Shown here piece by piece: positions 41,487 to 52,313 of a DNA stretch of 64,000 bases. The stretch is from Picocystis sp. L7. Its lineage: Eukaryota; Chlorophyta; Picocystophyceae; Picocystales; Picocystaceae. The DNA is taken from assembly GCA_020975725.1 (NCBI GenBank), contig QXJR01000011.1, positions 496,001 through 560,000 on the forward strand. The letters are read 5' to 3'. The notes under the pieces are model-generated. The model had not been told where the DNA came from. It ran no database searches and was given only the letters and a program-made list of their open reading frames with translations. Both the position numbers and the translations under genes were made by a program. The stretch's first letter is position 1; the number at the start of each line of letters is the position of its first letter.

Positions 41487-43635
41487 GCTTGCTTCCCACG
41501 CCTCGCCACGCGTGCCTGAGCGACCTCGAACCGGCCTTCTTTCGAGGCGAAGTGCGCTCGTGCGCGTGCGCGCGCGAAGGAGCACGCGAAATGGACGGTG
41601 GAGAGCAGGGGCTGTAGCCACGTTCTGGGACGGGCCGACGGGGTTCTGGGAGGGATCGACGAGGGAGCAACGGTCGGGGCGCGTGTCCCCCCCCACACAC
41701 CGCAGAAGCACGGGGACACCTGTTTTTTTCGGGGGGAAAGAATGCCCCCCTTTCCTCCTGCCTCGCGTGGGAGGGACGGGGCAGGGATCGGGGGATCAGG
41801 TACCCCCCTTTTCGTCCGAGGGGGGCTGGGGGAGTCCTGCCAGGCTGGATCCCCTCGTGTGGGGGCGGGAGGAAAGGGGGAGGAGATGGACAGGCAAGGC
41901 CGGGGTGGTGTGGGGTGGGGAAGATCTCACGAGGGAGACGTGTGGCCCTTACGTGAGGTGGGGGATGGATCTCCCTGTCCCCCCGTCCCTCGAATCGGAC
42001 ACGAATCTACGGGAAGACCGCCATCCGACCAAAGTTGTTTAGACCGGCATGTGAACTTGGAAACACTCCGTTTACGACCGAACAACAGAAGAAGGTGTTC
42101 CCACTGGTTCCAACCCCGTCCCTTGGATGCTCCAGGAACAGTTGGGGATGGGAACCCTGAGTGTGGAGCATTATTTCCCATCAAACCCATGGTGGTCGCC
42201 TACGTTGCGACCAAGTTCGCTCCGGGCGGCCACGGAGAGCTGGCAATGCGGACATCGCGGGCGTTCAAGGAGTGCGTCTTGTGCTTCAAGACCGTGCCGG
42301 TGGACGAGTTTAGGACAACCGTGGTGCACGGAGGGGACGGCTTGGCGATGAAGCAGGTTTGGAATAGGCGCAAGCATGCAGCGGCCAGGGCTCGACGGGG
42401 TGTGGTTCCACCAAAGGCAAGTTTGTCAATCGCGCCCCGAACGTTGCTCTGAATCTTTGGCGGTGCATGGCTTTGTTGGTCCGGCCAACCGAGTTGTGCC
42501 GTGTTGTAGTGCAGGGGTGGCTGTAGAACATCGTCGGCATGGTCATTCGATGTTAAAGAGAGAAGAGAATGCGGGTTGCCGCTGGGGCTGGCAGGCAACC
42601 TAATGGATTGATGCACACGTTGGGTTGTTTGTGTGCAAAGTAGCGCAGGGGACGCTAATGGTTGCTTGATACACCCTATAGCATTGTCGGTCGACGGTGT
42701 GTACACTCTATGGGTCTGAAGAAAAGCGAGGTGTTTCGCTCTTTAGTAGACCGAGTGTGAAACGATAGAAAATACCGGGGTGGCCGTCCTCCAAGTTAAA
42801 AAGGTACAAAAACATGCACTTTTGGAGAGATCGAAAAAAACTTGGCCTTGTCACAAAGATGGGTGCACCCACAAGAATAGTTAGGATGATTCGCAATGCT
42901 AGGTGCGTCTCCTAGACAAAAGGAAAGGAAGACGAAGCTAGAGGATCGGACACAAGGAAAAGCACGAGGATTTCGGAGTGAATCAACACCCTTTGGCACA
43001 CGTACGATGGTGACCACACCCGTTCCACAACGTGCATGTGATGGTGGGTCATGGCAACAAGGATAACTTTACATGCACACGTGTGCTCGAGTGAAGAGTA
43101 GTATCGAACGAGGGTAAGTAGTCGTGCGTTTGTACGAAATAGGTGTTCCATGCACGCTTTGTCCCGCTCACACATGTCGAGAAGTATGGAACACTATTCA
43201 CAAAGGGAGAGGACAAGCCTGGACCATCTACGAAGGGGAAATCGTCTTGGAAGTATCTAGAAAGACATGAATGCACTATGGTCCTTTCGTGTACATAGAA
43301 GAGGCATTCATCAAGGTTGCCAAACGTGAAGAATCTCAATTCGACGGGATGTGATTCTTGGTTGAATCCTTTGCACCACCAACACCATGGAGAATGCATG
43401 TCATGCGGAGGATTGCTACACCGAAAGTATGCATGCTAGACAAATGGGGATGGATAAAGGATACATAGCATTTTACTCAAGATAGCAAAGTGACCGTGGG
43501 CAAACGTATCGATGTACAATGCAAGGAGCAAGATAGATGCAACCACACCCTGTCGATCAAGTTGCCAAGGGTAGAACATGCATCAGTAGCAATGAAATTT
43601 ACAAAGACATGCAATCCCAAGAAGCCAATATTTTC
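41487..43635. other. Gene-poor region: G/C-run promoter part, then mixed sequence
   Basis: 41.6-42.0 kb is full of C and G runs, including GAATGCCCCCCTTTCC at about 41740 (the recurrent G-tract element, here inverted) and TACCCCCCTTTT near 41801. 42.4-43.6 kb has short broken frames only; frames near 43.05-43.63 kb look vaguely protein-like on both strands but show no domain. Possibly decayed repeat DNA. Confidence 0.4.
42189..42452 (+). CDS. Doubtful small ORF with a CxxC pair
   Basis: 87 codons from ATG 42189: MVVAYVATKFAPGGHGELAM, then CVLCFKTVPVDEFRTT and a basic tail. The CxxC followed by xxPxxEF recalls short zinc-ribbon segments, but the second metal pair is missing. It could equally be chance or repeat debris. 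Kept only as a weak candidate. Confidence 0.2.
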   Translation: MVVAYVATKFAPGGHGELAMRTSRAFKECVLCFKTVPVDEFRTTVVHGGDGLAMKQVWNRRKHAAARARRGVVPPKASLSIAPRTLL

Positions 43636-45781
43636 CTACAACTTGGACCAGTTGAAGGCGATTGGAGCATGAAGTAAGTGGTCTGGAAGTCCAAAGGCAT
43701 CGCACACCTGCAGTAGAATTGAGCCATCTTGTGCATCAACGAGTCCATTGCAATGGCTGATTAACTGCTCACGGACTCCTTCCGCACACTTTGACCCAAG
43801 CGTACCCAAGACTACGAAAGTGCCAAGGTCCTTCTTGATCCTGGACAATGCGTAGATCTTCAACAAGGTTGTCAGAACTGGCCGGATCCTCTGATCCGCC
43901 GAATTCACCTTCTGGGAAAAGAGCTCCAAGCAAATCCTTTCTGTGTAGGCCCACCCAAGTCTCACGACCTTGTCCAAATTCGAATCGTAGCCGGCCTGGC
44001 CCTGCTCCTTCATATCCCTGGCTATTGTCCTGGTCAAATGACATTCTCTGTACTCGAACAGGGCTAACAGATGATCTTGTGCAAGAAAATCACTGTCACG
44101 TGGGGAGCGTTTCGGAAGGGGCAATTCTTTTCCGGACGAGGCTTGGTCAAGAAGGAATTTGGCAACTTGCTGCATGAGCACAGTGTTGTCTCCTTCAAAA
44201 GTGACGTCCACGTCGCAGTCTGTCTTGTAGGAACCAATGCGGTTCTTCGCTAAAAAGCCCTGTCCACCACAGCATTCCCTACAAATCTGCAGTGTCTCCA
44301 CACGTGACCAAGTGGCAGCAGACTTCAACCCACTTGACATGACATGCAGGAGTTTCGTGTCTTCTGGCCGATTGCATACAGCTGTCATTTTCAGGTGCTG
44401 CAGACCAAGGTGCCATGCTACGGTTGCTGCCAAGCAAGGGATCAACCTCAAACGATGAGTGAGGTATTCCATGATCGGCTTTGAGCCAAACTGGGGTCGC
44501 TTCATTGAATATCGAATGGCAATGATGAGGCCGAGCTTCGATGCATCAGCTGCAGACTGGGCTATGATGGTCCTGCCTGCAGTGAGAGCGCCAACGGTCA
44601 CTGCGAATCGCTGAGATACAGACTTGATTTTACTGTGATAATGGCCATTGTCATCAACAGTAGCGAAAGCATCCAGCAGTTCATCCTTTGGCACACGCAC
44701 GTGATGGAACCAGATCCTTCCATTGTCAACTCCATTCAAGCCCATCTTGGGACCATTGTCCTCTATCCGCACACCAGGAGAAAGGTGCCCGAAATCATCT
44801 CTAAGACGGACAACAAACGCATGGGGGCCCTCTTCCTTCCCGTTGATTGTAAGTTGTGCAAAGACAGTGCAGATTTTGGCATGCAGCGCGGCACCCCCGA
44901 TCCAAAATTTGGAGGCCTCATCTGAGGGCGTATGGATGATGAACTCTTCTTTCGCGTGATCATACACAGCTGTGGTCTCAATGCCCATCACGTTCGATCC
45001 GTGGCCCAGCTCAGTCATGCCGAAGCATCCTGGAAGGGTCAACGTGTCGATTCCCCTGAAATACTTACGGTGGTGTTTCTCGGTTCCTAGCTTGGCAATG
45101 GTTCCTCCGCAAAGCGAGAAATGGACTCCGGCTTTAATAGAGAGGCTGTAATCACACCACGCCAGGGTCTCCAGTGCGATCTGGAACTTCATGGGATCTT
45201 CCACGTAGTCCACCACCGAGAAGAGTTTCATGTCGGCCACGACCTTGAGGCGTTGCAGCGTGAGTTCCCTGTATGCTGCGATGGAGAGGTAGTAGTCTGG
45301 TTGAAACAGAGGATCCTGCGAATTCGCGAGGGTCAGTCCATCAACAACAAAGCGGCAAACATCATACATTTCCTTGGCTCAGGAAAAGCGACCGACAGGA
45401 CACCTCCACGTGACAGGTCCGGTTGGAGGCGCTGGATCCCCTTGGCACCGCCTCCCTTCCACTGTTTCTCGTTCTTCTCCAAGAAGCATTGCACCGTGCA
45501 TGTCTTTCATTCGCGGCACCGTCTTCTTTTGCGCACTTGGGATCGCCATCTTTCGTGGAGCTTTGCATGTCCCTTGTTTCCCAACCGCGTCCGTTACGCA
45601 CCTTGAACGCCTCCAGCAGCTTCTCCCGGACGTGCATGTGTCGTGGGCCGTACGCCTCGTGCAATGCATCGTGCAGCAGCGCGCTCCATGCCGAAACCAT
45701 GCCGCTGCCACGTGTCGACGTGTCGGCGCTGGCCACGTCGGATGTCTCGCCTGTGTTTTCGTTCGAGTTAAGTGTAGCCAT
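43636..45781 (-). CDS. ACOX: Peroxisomal acyl-CoA oxidase, two exons
   Basis: FAD enzyme for the first step of peroxisomal beta-oxidation, making H2O2 and trans-2-enoyl-CoA. Exon 1 (45781 down to 45602) begins MATLNSNENTGETSDVASAD and ends HVREKLLEAFK at donor GTGCGT. A 229-nt intron (45373-45601) joins in phase to EMYDVCRFVVDGLTLANSQD. The body has GCFGMTELGHGSNVMGIETT, FWIGGAALHAKICTVFAQLT, DNGPKMGLNGVDNGRIWFHH, RYSMKRPQFG, and ETLQICRECCGGQGFLAKNR, with KTDCDVDVTFEGDNTVLMQQ after it. The C-terminus NWSKL ends in the peroxisomal signal SKL. Total 638 aa, usual size. Chain-length class cannot be fixed by eye. Confidence 0.95.
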
Positions 45782-45814
45782 GGGGACCCCCCCGGTCCCG
45801 AGGGGAGAGATCCT

Positions 45815-45862
45815 TGCCACGTGGCAGGTGCGGACGAAAGGATCTGGGACTGCCACGTGGAG
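45815..45862. promoter_or_regulatory. G-box pair upstream of ACOX
   Basis: TGCCACGTGGCA at 45815-45826 (perfect palindrome) and TGCCACGTGGAG at 45851-45862, 36 bp apart, starting 34 bp upstream of the ATG at 45781. The arrangement mirrors that in front of prolyl oligopeptidase (15593-15635). Confidence 0.6.
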
Positions 45863-46051
45863 GAAGGAGGACAGGGTGGAATGCCACGCTGGAGCGAATG
45901 CTAGAGGCACTGGCCATCCCACGATGATGCCATGAGACCATGCGGAGAATGCACGGGAAGCAAGCGTGGCCAAGGATTGAACCAAACATCGTGCCATCCA
46001 GGTGTCCGCTGCCTGGGCACGTGCGGTCTCTTTATTGCAAGCAAAGGTGCA

Positions 46052-48922
46052 TCAGGCAAGGCGCGAACTCAGTTCCTTGAGGAACTTGCGCTTACGGCGA
46101 CCTTCCTCAGACACAATCGTGTATTTATTCGATATGCACTGAATGAGCGACAAAACCTGCGACTTGGTGAACTCTGGATGCACTTGTATCCATTCCAAAA
46201 GACCCTCCTCTGCAACGTAAAATCCTTTGATGTAATTGTCCACCGGCATCATGGATGGGCTCACGGGTACACCTTCAAGGACTTCCTCCAGGCTATTGAT
46301 CAGCACCTGCATGTCCAGTGCCATCATGCCCCTCCCCTCCTGCGAGCACTTCTTTACTCTCGACAAACCCTCCACAATGTGATGGGCACACACTTCCACT
46401 GCAAAGCCTAGAAGCATCCTTGAAACTTTCTCACCAATGCCTGCCACGGAGAGGCGTGCAGACAGACTTCTGAACTCAGCAACCAAGGAGCCCACCCACG
46501 GGTTGTGCTGGACGCCAATGTCGCGGATATCGTACTTGGTCGAACCGATGCGCTCTGGCAACCATTCGACGCTCAAAAGGAGCCGCGATGCCGTCCTATA
46601 TACGTGTTCTTGCAAGTCCCCAGTAGCCTCCAGAGTACGGTTGAAAAACTGCTCCGTCACAGGAGATGTAACCAGCCTGCTATCGGCAAGAACTAGGCCT
46701 TTAATTTTCTTTATCTCATCAGCCACAACAACCAGTGATTCTGTTGCCACGCTCCGCTCTTTCAACCCATACAGATTTCCTTGTGACATCGTCCCACCCC
46801 GTCCACTGATGGACTTACGCACCTGCCCCGATTCACCCTGTGAATTCATGGCTAAAAACTGAGGTGGATTTCTGGGCGTGTCCACGTTTTCAATGCTCTT
46901 AGAAATGGCAATGATGGTTTTCCTCAGTCTAGGTGTCAGCTCATTCAAACCAAGTACCTCTTTGCTTGAGTTATCAATGGTGCCATCAATGGCCAGCCCA
47001 AAAGCTTGAAAGGTGTACAACATACAGCACTCAAACAGCTGGCAGACACCACCAAATACATTGGCATCTGGACTCAATTCGCCTATTATTCCCAGGTACT
47101 CCTCCATCAAGCGTAAAACTTTGAGCGAGGTGGAGGTCATGAGACAGTTTGTATGAGCTTGTGCATTTGCCGGTACGGCCGTCTCCTTTTCAAGGGGGTG
47201 CCCTGCAGGCATCGCGGGCACCTCACCTTCCCAAACACTCGTCGCTGGTCGAACCCCTCCGTTCTGGAACATCTGGTTCGTTTCCACCAAAGCGTTTTGA
47301 TCCGTACCTTGGTCAAGGTTGGATGGTAAGCGGCGAGGAGAAGATATTTCCATCCCTGCTGTTGCATCATCGTCCTTCCAAGGATTCCCGTACTCAAGCC
47401 ATTCCCCAGTTCCCCAAGGAGGATCTCGCTGATCCAGCAAACCTCCCCTGGCTTGATAAGCCTTGTACAAATCCGGAACTGCAATAGATCCAGCTGGCAG
47501 CGCTTGCCATACTTCCTTTTCCAGCATTCCATTGACCATTTCAAGATTCTGTCTGTGATAGGCAGCAAAGTAACGAGCGCTTTGTCGTTCAAAGGCATTT
47601 TGGAGCTGAGCAGTTGCTCCTTTGCCCACGAAAGATTCCCCAATCAATAAGAATACCTTAACCCACTCCAGAATCTGCATGAAATGTTCTCCTTCTGTGC
47701 CAGTGGGCAAAGCCAGAATAGCCGTCACACGTCTACATCCTAAGTTCCAAAGTGTCTTTCTTGAAGTGTCAAGCATTTCTACGACCTTTCTACAAATCAA
47801 AAGTTCCTGCTTCTTTCCCAATTCTGATGGAGAGCAGGACTCACAGCCTTCTTCCAATTTAACCAGCCGGTTTTCGTGCCACTGTAGCATTTTGAAGCAG
47901 CTACTGTACGTATCATACAAGGACCCCATTACCTTTGAGAGGCAGGGTCGAAAGTGTTCAGATGCAAGGTGAGAGACCAGATCATTGAAGGGAACCGTGC
48001 CATTCATGATCTTCTGCCGCTTGAGTGTACTAAATTCTTCTTCTGGCATGCTTAGCACCATGGATCTTGCGATTGCGCTTGATTTACCCAGGATGATCTC
48101 TGAGAAGGCTGTCTGAACTTTTTCCGCCAGTACATCTGCATCATCCAGCTCGACGTAGGCTTGCAGGATGGGCAGGTACCTATCTGCTTCAAACGATTCA
48201 CACACTCTTGAAAGCAATCCATCAATTCTCACGATGATGTCATGCAGTGCTTGGTCTAGCTTTGCTTGCAGCTCTGGGATGCAAAGCAGCTCCTTCAGTT
48301 GGATCATCTGGTTGTGCAGTGACATGCAGACACGGAAGCACTCTTGGAATTCTTCTTTCGGCGCCAGTTGCTGCAGCCTTTCCATGTCGGCGTGCATCTT
48401 CTTGAGCTGCAGCATCCGTTGGAGCACTTGTTGCAGCCTTTGTTTTTTCCTAGTGTCTCTGGCGATGGCGATGCCGTGTCGAACCTCGGCATCTGCGTCC
48501 TCGAGGTGCTTCCTGGCTTCTTTGGCATACCTGAAGGCTTTTTCGAGCTCTTGCTGCATCTCAGCGACCTTTGACATCCCTTCGACGAAACTCTTGTAGC
48601 TTTCGGTGATGTTGGTGGTGAGCTCTTCGTTGACGGCCCCGATCTGTTCCATCCTCGTGGCGATGCGCTGTTCCACGTCTTCCGCCTCGAATTCCCTCGG
48701 CAGCTTCGCGACGTCCTCCATGGCTGCATCGTGATCTTCTTGAAAGAGCTCTAGTTCGACTTCACGCAGGATTTCGTGTCTTTTCCTCGTCTCCTTTTGC
48801 ACGGTGGACGCGAGGAAGTCGATCCTCTGCTGCATGGCCTCGTCCGCGGCCTTTTCGGCCTCGGCATGGCGCACGCGCGTCTTTCCTCGCCCGAACAGCG
48901 ACCGTTTCGCACCGTGCGCCAT
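46052..48922 (-). CDS. VPS50: VPS50/syndetin, EARP complex subunit
   Basis: 956 aa from ATG 48922 (MAHGAKRSLFGRGKTRVRHA); the frame above it opens only with GTG. VPS50 replaces VPS54 in the GARP-related EARP tether with VPS51-53, acting in endosomal recycling. The N-terminal coiled-coil region (residues about 30-170) is followed by LKKMHADMERLQQLAPKEEF, ALHDIIVRIDGLLSRVCESF and ILQAYVELDD typical of the VPS54_N-like domain. A low-complexity middle (about 520-590) precedes the C-terminal domain with KYDIRDIGVQHNPWVGSLVA and DNYIKGFYVAEEGLLEWIQV then HPEFTKSQVLSLIQC, the most diagnostic segment. Single exon. ACOX follows 270 bp downstream on the same strand. Confidence 0.9.
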   Translation of the reverse strand: MAHGAKRSLFGRGKTRVRHAEAEKAADEAMQQRIDFLASTVQKETRKRHEILREVELELFQEDHDAAMEDVAKLPREFEAEDVEQRIATRMEQIGAVNEELTTNITESYKSFVEGMSKVAEMQQELEKAFRYAKEARKHLEDADAEVRHGIAIARDTRKKQRLQQVLQRMLQLKKMHADMERLQQLAPKEEFQECFRVCMSLHNQMIQLKELLCIPELQAKLDQALHDIIVRIDGLLSRVCESFEADRYLPILQAYVELDDADVLAEKVQTAFSEIILGKSSAIARSMVLSMPEEEFSTLKRQKIMNGTVPFNDLVSHLASEHFRPCLSKVMGSLYDTYSSCFKMLQWHENRLVKLEEGCESCSPSELGKKQELLICRKVVEMLDTSRKTLWNLGCRRVTAILALPTGTEGEHFMQILEWVKVFLLIGESFVGKGATAQLQNAFERQSARYFAAYHRQNLEMVNGMLEKEVWQALPAGSIAVPDLYKAYQARGGLLDQRDPPWGTGEWLEYGNPWKDDDATAGMEISSPRRLPSNLDQGTDQNALVETNQMFQNGGVRPATSVWEGEVPAMPAGHPLEKETAVPANAQAHTNCLMTSTSLKVLRLMEEYLGIIGELSPDANVFGGVCQLFECCMLYTFQAFGLAIDGTIDNSSKEVLGLNELTPRLRKTIIAISKSIENVDTPRNPPQFLAMNSQGESGQVRKSISGRGGTMSQGNLYGLKERSVATESLVVVADEIKKIKGLVLADSRLVTSPVTEQFFNRTLEATGDLQEHVYRTASRLLLSVEWLPERIGSTKYDIRDIGVQHNPWVGSLVAEFRSLSARLSVAGIGEKVSRMLLGFAVEVCAHHIVEGLSRVKKCSQEGRGMMALDMQVLINSLEEVLEGVPVSPSMMPVDNYIKGFYVAEEGLLEWIQVHPEFTKSQVLSLIQCISNKYTIVSEEGRRKRKFLKELSSRLA

Positions 48923-50520
48923 CTCGGCCGTTCCCTCGACCTCAGCTGCGCATGTCTCGTGCCTTGTGGCGTCCGTTCGCGAGCGCAGCACGCGCGCCTC
49001 GATGCGGCTTCGAAGGATCGAAAATGGAAGCTTCGCGTCTTCAGGGTGGGTCCCGACCCCCTCCCCAGTCCTCGGTGAACTTCGGGGTTCATTGGAGGGG
49101 GTCCAAAGGGGGAACCCGATCCTCCAAAGGGGGAAGGAAGGGACGGGTAGGAAGGGATGCCCTTTCAGTAGGGAACAGGGCCATGTTTAGGGGTTCGACC
49201 CCACCTTCGACCATGGCCATGACCGGGTCGCCGGTCAGGGAAGATGCCGAGGAATCCAACATTAGAGAGACAAACAACCGCCTGGTCGAAAGACCCAAGC
49301 GACAGCGAAACGGACCAGTCAGGGACCCGTCGTGCAATGGAGGACGGAGCGTCGTTCGAACAAACAAGGAGCGATACCAACACCGCGCATGCGTTACTTG
49401 TAAAACAGATTCTGCCATCCAAACCGAGCTGCCACAAGCCCTTCTTGACACCGAGCGACGTTCATCGCGAGCCTCTTGACGTGCCACTCAAGGCATCACA
49501 CGTCTGGACGATCGACGAAAACGCTCACCTAGGGTTTTACCAATCGTCACTCTCGAATCACTGCATTGCGAGGTGCACAACGACGTGCCAAGATTAAGGA
49601 GAGTCAAACAAGGGGCTTGATAATCCATCAAAAAAGGGACACTCCTCCGAGGGTGGTTTGGCGTGTGGCATCCACCACCTCCTCCTCGAACGGTTGCCAT
49701 CTAGGTCGCAACCGAACCCATCGTGGCTTGGCTCGTGGTGCAAGACGAGAAAAAGGAGATCAAAGGATCCAAACATGTCAGAGCCAAGCTAACGGGAGGA
49801 AAAGAAATGCACGTGCATTCGCGCGTTCCCACGCACGCCCGCCCCCGTGGGTTGGGTCCGTGGTTTCTCGAGTCTACATGGACGAGTTTCGCCATGCCAT
49901 GTCTCCATCGTGTGTGGCTCACACGCGAAAGTTTGTGGTGTTGCCGACGCGAGCCGGTCTTTTCTGCGCTACGACAAGTCAAATAATCAAATCTCGTTCC
50001 AAGGAGGAAGGTCGCTTGATTGGGAAGTGTTCGACCAAACAAGGCACGATCGTGTTCTTGTCATCCCCCGACGCAATGGGCACCATATCCTCTCATCCCA
50101 ACCGGATTTCATTGCGCGTTAGTGCACCCTTGAAGCCACGCCGGTGCGCCCCGGCGGCGATTCCGATGAAACATACGTCGCGATTTACAATCACAAGGAC
50201 CCGGTTTCCGACCATTGGATGCTCGAATCTTCCACCGAGCAATGTAACTTCAAAGCCAATAGACGTAGGTACTTGCAAGTGTCCACGGGGATCCCGTCCC
50301 GGCTCGCTCCCCAGGATGGATCCCTGCTTTCTCGTCCACCTTGCCCGACCGTGGAACAACCTTGGTGCATCGGCTCACTTGAAGCGAGCCCCGTCTTCAC
50401 CAAAGCACCATCCACCATCCCTGCGTAGGAACCACCGACCTTGCTACAGGGGCGGAAGTCTCGTGGTACGATCGCTGAGTTGTGAATCGAGAGAAGGGTC
50501 ACAGTTGTGAATCGAGGGAG
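48923..50520. promoter_or_regulatory. Divergent upstream region, 1.6 kb, no gene seen
   Basis: Between VPS50 and the lipase gene. Near VPS50 it holds two CCAAAGGGGGAA words (about 49096 and 49122). 49.2-50.4 kb has many short frames on both strands with no family features. A GGTTCGACCC word at about 49192 looks like a tRNA B box but has no A box or cloverleaf around it. Confidence 0.4.
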
Positions 50521-51456
50521 ATGGCGTCTGCGAGGCGCGTGCGCGCGTTCGGAAGCACACCAGTCCGCACTTGTGCCTCTACGACACGCTCCAACCCCCG
50601 AGAGTTCGCCCTTCGACGCCTGAGGTCGCCCAAACCGGTCCTGATTGTCCCTGGCTTCCTGGCCGACGCGTCCGACTACCAGGCCTTGGCCACATGCCTC
50701 AACAAGCGTGGTCTGCAAGCTGCTGTGGCACCGGTAAGATGGTATCATTGGCTTCCTTGCTTGGGAGGAAGGAGTGTACGTCCTGTGATGGATCGAGTCT
50801 ATGCTAGCCTCGTAACTCTGCTCTACGAAGGACCAGATGCCGTGTCTAGCTTGGAACAGGACCAGTACGGCTGGCGGGACTTTGGACAAGAGATGGCGGA
50901 TGCTTCACAAGGAGCCTGGACGGGAGGATCCAAGCTGATCGAAACGATGCCGGATAGGAGGCCATTACGCAGGAAAGCATCCATTGTAGGGCACTCCGCT
51001 GGCGGATGGATCTCAAGGATTATGCTCGGAGACCTTCCATACGGCGAGTACAGCTTTGACGCTGCACGGTATGTGGACCGGCTCATCACCTTGGGGACGC
51101 CGCACACAAGTGTGGATGGAATTACGAAGAAAAATTTGGACTTCGTCAACGTCAACTACCCAGGAGCGTTCGAAGAGGGTGTCAATTATGTGTGCGTTGC
51201 AGGCAGAGCAGTGAGAGGCAGCACCAAGGGGGTGTTGAGGGACTTTGCCTACCAAAGCTATGAGCTTTGCTGCGGAAGTGGGGAGGTGTGGGGGGATGGT
51301 GTTACACCAGAGGAGTGTGCGTTGGCCCTAGAAGACGTGCTTGTGCAAAAAGTGGTGTTGGAAGATGTATTTCACTCTCCCACTGCAGAAAAAACTGGGA
51401 AGCTGTGGTACGGCTCGGAGGATGTACTAGACACCTGGGCCGAGTATCTGTTTTAA
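50521..51456 (+). CDS. Alpha/beta-hydrolase, PGAP1/lipase-like, probably plastid
   Basis: 311 aa from ATG 50521. The leader MASARRVRAFGSTPVRTCAS followed by TTRSNP is Arg/Ser/Thr-rich and acid-free, like a transit peptide. Hydrolase landmarks: PKPVLIVPGFLADASDYQAL (oxyanion region), the nucleophile elbow SIVGHSAGGWISRIML (GxSxG), then LITLGTPHTSVDG and a Gly-rich GEVWGDGVTPEECAL segment where the Asp or Glu is expected, and EDVFHSPTAEKTG with the probable catalytic His. The pattern fits plant GHSAGGW hydrolases related to PGAP1 and plastid lipases. Substrate unknown; galactolipid or other acyl ester is a guess. Confidence 0.8.
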   Translation: MASARRVRAFGSTPVRTCASTTRSNPREFALRRLRSPKPVLIVPGFLADASDYQALATCLNKRGLQAAVAPVRWYHWLPCLGGRSVRPVMDRVYASLVTLLYEGPDAVSSLEQDQYGWRDFGQEMADASQGAWTGGSKLIETMPDRRPLRRKASIVGHSAGGWISRIMLGDLPYGEYSFDAARYVDRLITLGTPHTSVDGITKKNLDFVNVNYPGAFEEGVNYVCVAGRAVRGSTKGVLRDFAYQSYELCCGSGEVWGDGVTPEECALALEDVLVQKVVLEDVFHSPTAEKTGKLWYGSEDVLDTWAEYLF

Positions 51457-51746
51457 AGCAACTGGATTCCCAAGCCTCTGCAACACTTTCCAAGCTCGAA
51501 GAATGCACGTACTTCGGCAAGGATCCCTCCGAATCATCTGGCGTTCTCGTTTCAGCACGCGACTGTTCCCTTATCTCATCGCCCTACGCCAATCGAAGTA
51601 TCTCCCTACATGCCCCTCATGAAGAGTGGAAGAGGTCGGTCATTTCTGACGGCTTGCTGCAACAATCACCGATGACTTTCTACCACCAAGACCTTGGAAG
51701 AACTGTGCTTCAACGGACACTGGTCTCGCATGCCGAGATTCTAAGC

Positions 51747-52313
51747 TCACGCCCCAAGTTCGTCTGGTTTTTCCCATTGTGTAGTGCCAGTGGTGCGGTT
51801 GTGATAGTAGGGTCTTCCGTAGGTGTCGAAGTAGGTTTCCCACGTGCTGGTGGCCGGGGGTGCTGGTTCTTGTACAGTTGCATCCTGTGCGGCGATCTCT
51901 TGCCCTGCTTGTGGCATGGATGTGACCACCATGGGGTGCACGGCCGCAACCTCCTCTTTCACCTCCTCTGCAATCGGTGCATCGCTCATTGTTTGTGGTG
52001 GTGGTTCGCTCTCTGCCTGCGTGGGTTTGGGTTTCCACTGCGCCTTCTTTTTCTCCTTTTCCTCCTCCTCCGCTTTCCGCCTCGCGTAGGCCTTGGCTTT
52101 CTTTTTGAGCATGTCCAGGTCGTGTTCCACGTAGTTCTCCATCAGCAGTTGGTAGTAAGGCCTTGGGATGAAGAAGAAATCCAAGCCATACTTTTCCTTC
52201 CAGTCCACCGTTCCGTTCGGACAGTTGGCGGCCTGGTGTCCTTCTATCCCGCAGATGTTGCATCCGTGTATGGAAGAACCGGGAGGCCTGCGAAGCTTGT
52301 GATGCTTCTCCAT
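51747..52313 (-). CDS. CCHC zinc-knuckle and WW domain protein
   Basis: 188 aa from ATG 52313. The frame above continues 16 codons to a GTG and then a stop, so 52313 is the first ATG. A zinc knuckle lies at the N-terminus: CNICGIEGHQAANCPNG (C-x2-C-x4-H-x4-C). A helical charged stretch with a Lys/Glu run (AYARRKAEEEEKEKKKAQWK) follows, then a Pro/Glu-rich linker, and a C-terminal WW domain TWETYFDTYGRPYYHNRTTG with TTQWEKP. The combination suggests an RNA-binding splicing accessory protein whose WW docks Pro-rich partners. No exact orthologue recognised. It is divergent from the PSB33-like gene and convergent with the lipase gene. Confidence 0.8.
   Translation of the reverse strand: MEKHHKLRRPPGSSIHGCNICGIEGHQAANCPNGTVDWKEKYGLDFFFIPRPYYQLLMENYVEHDLDMLKKKAKAYARRKAEEEEKEKKKAQWKPKPTQAESEPPPQTMSDAPIAEEVKEEVAAVHPMVVTSMPQAGQEIAAQDATVQEPAPPATSTWETYFDTYGRPYYHNRTTGTTQWEKPDELGA

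Noticed and set aside
49180-49210. tRNA-like B box (GGTTCGACCC)
   Set aside because: No A box, acceptor pairing or cloverleaf could be drawn around it.
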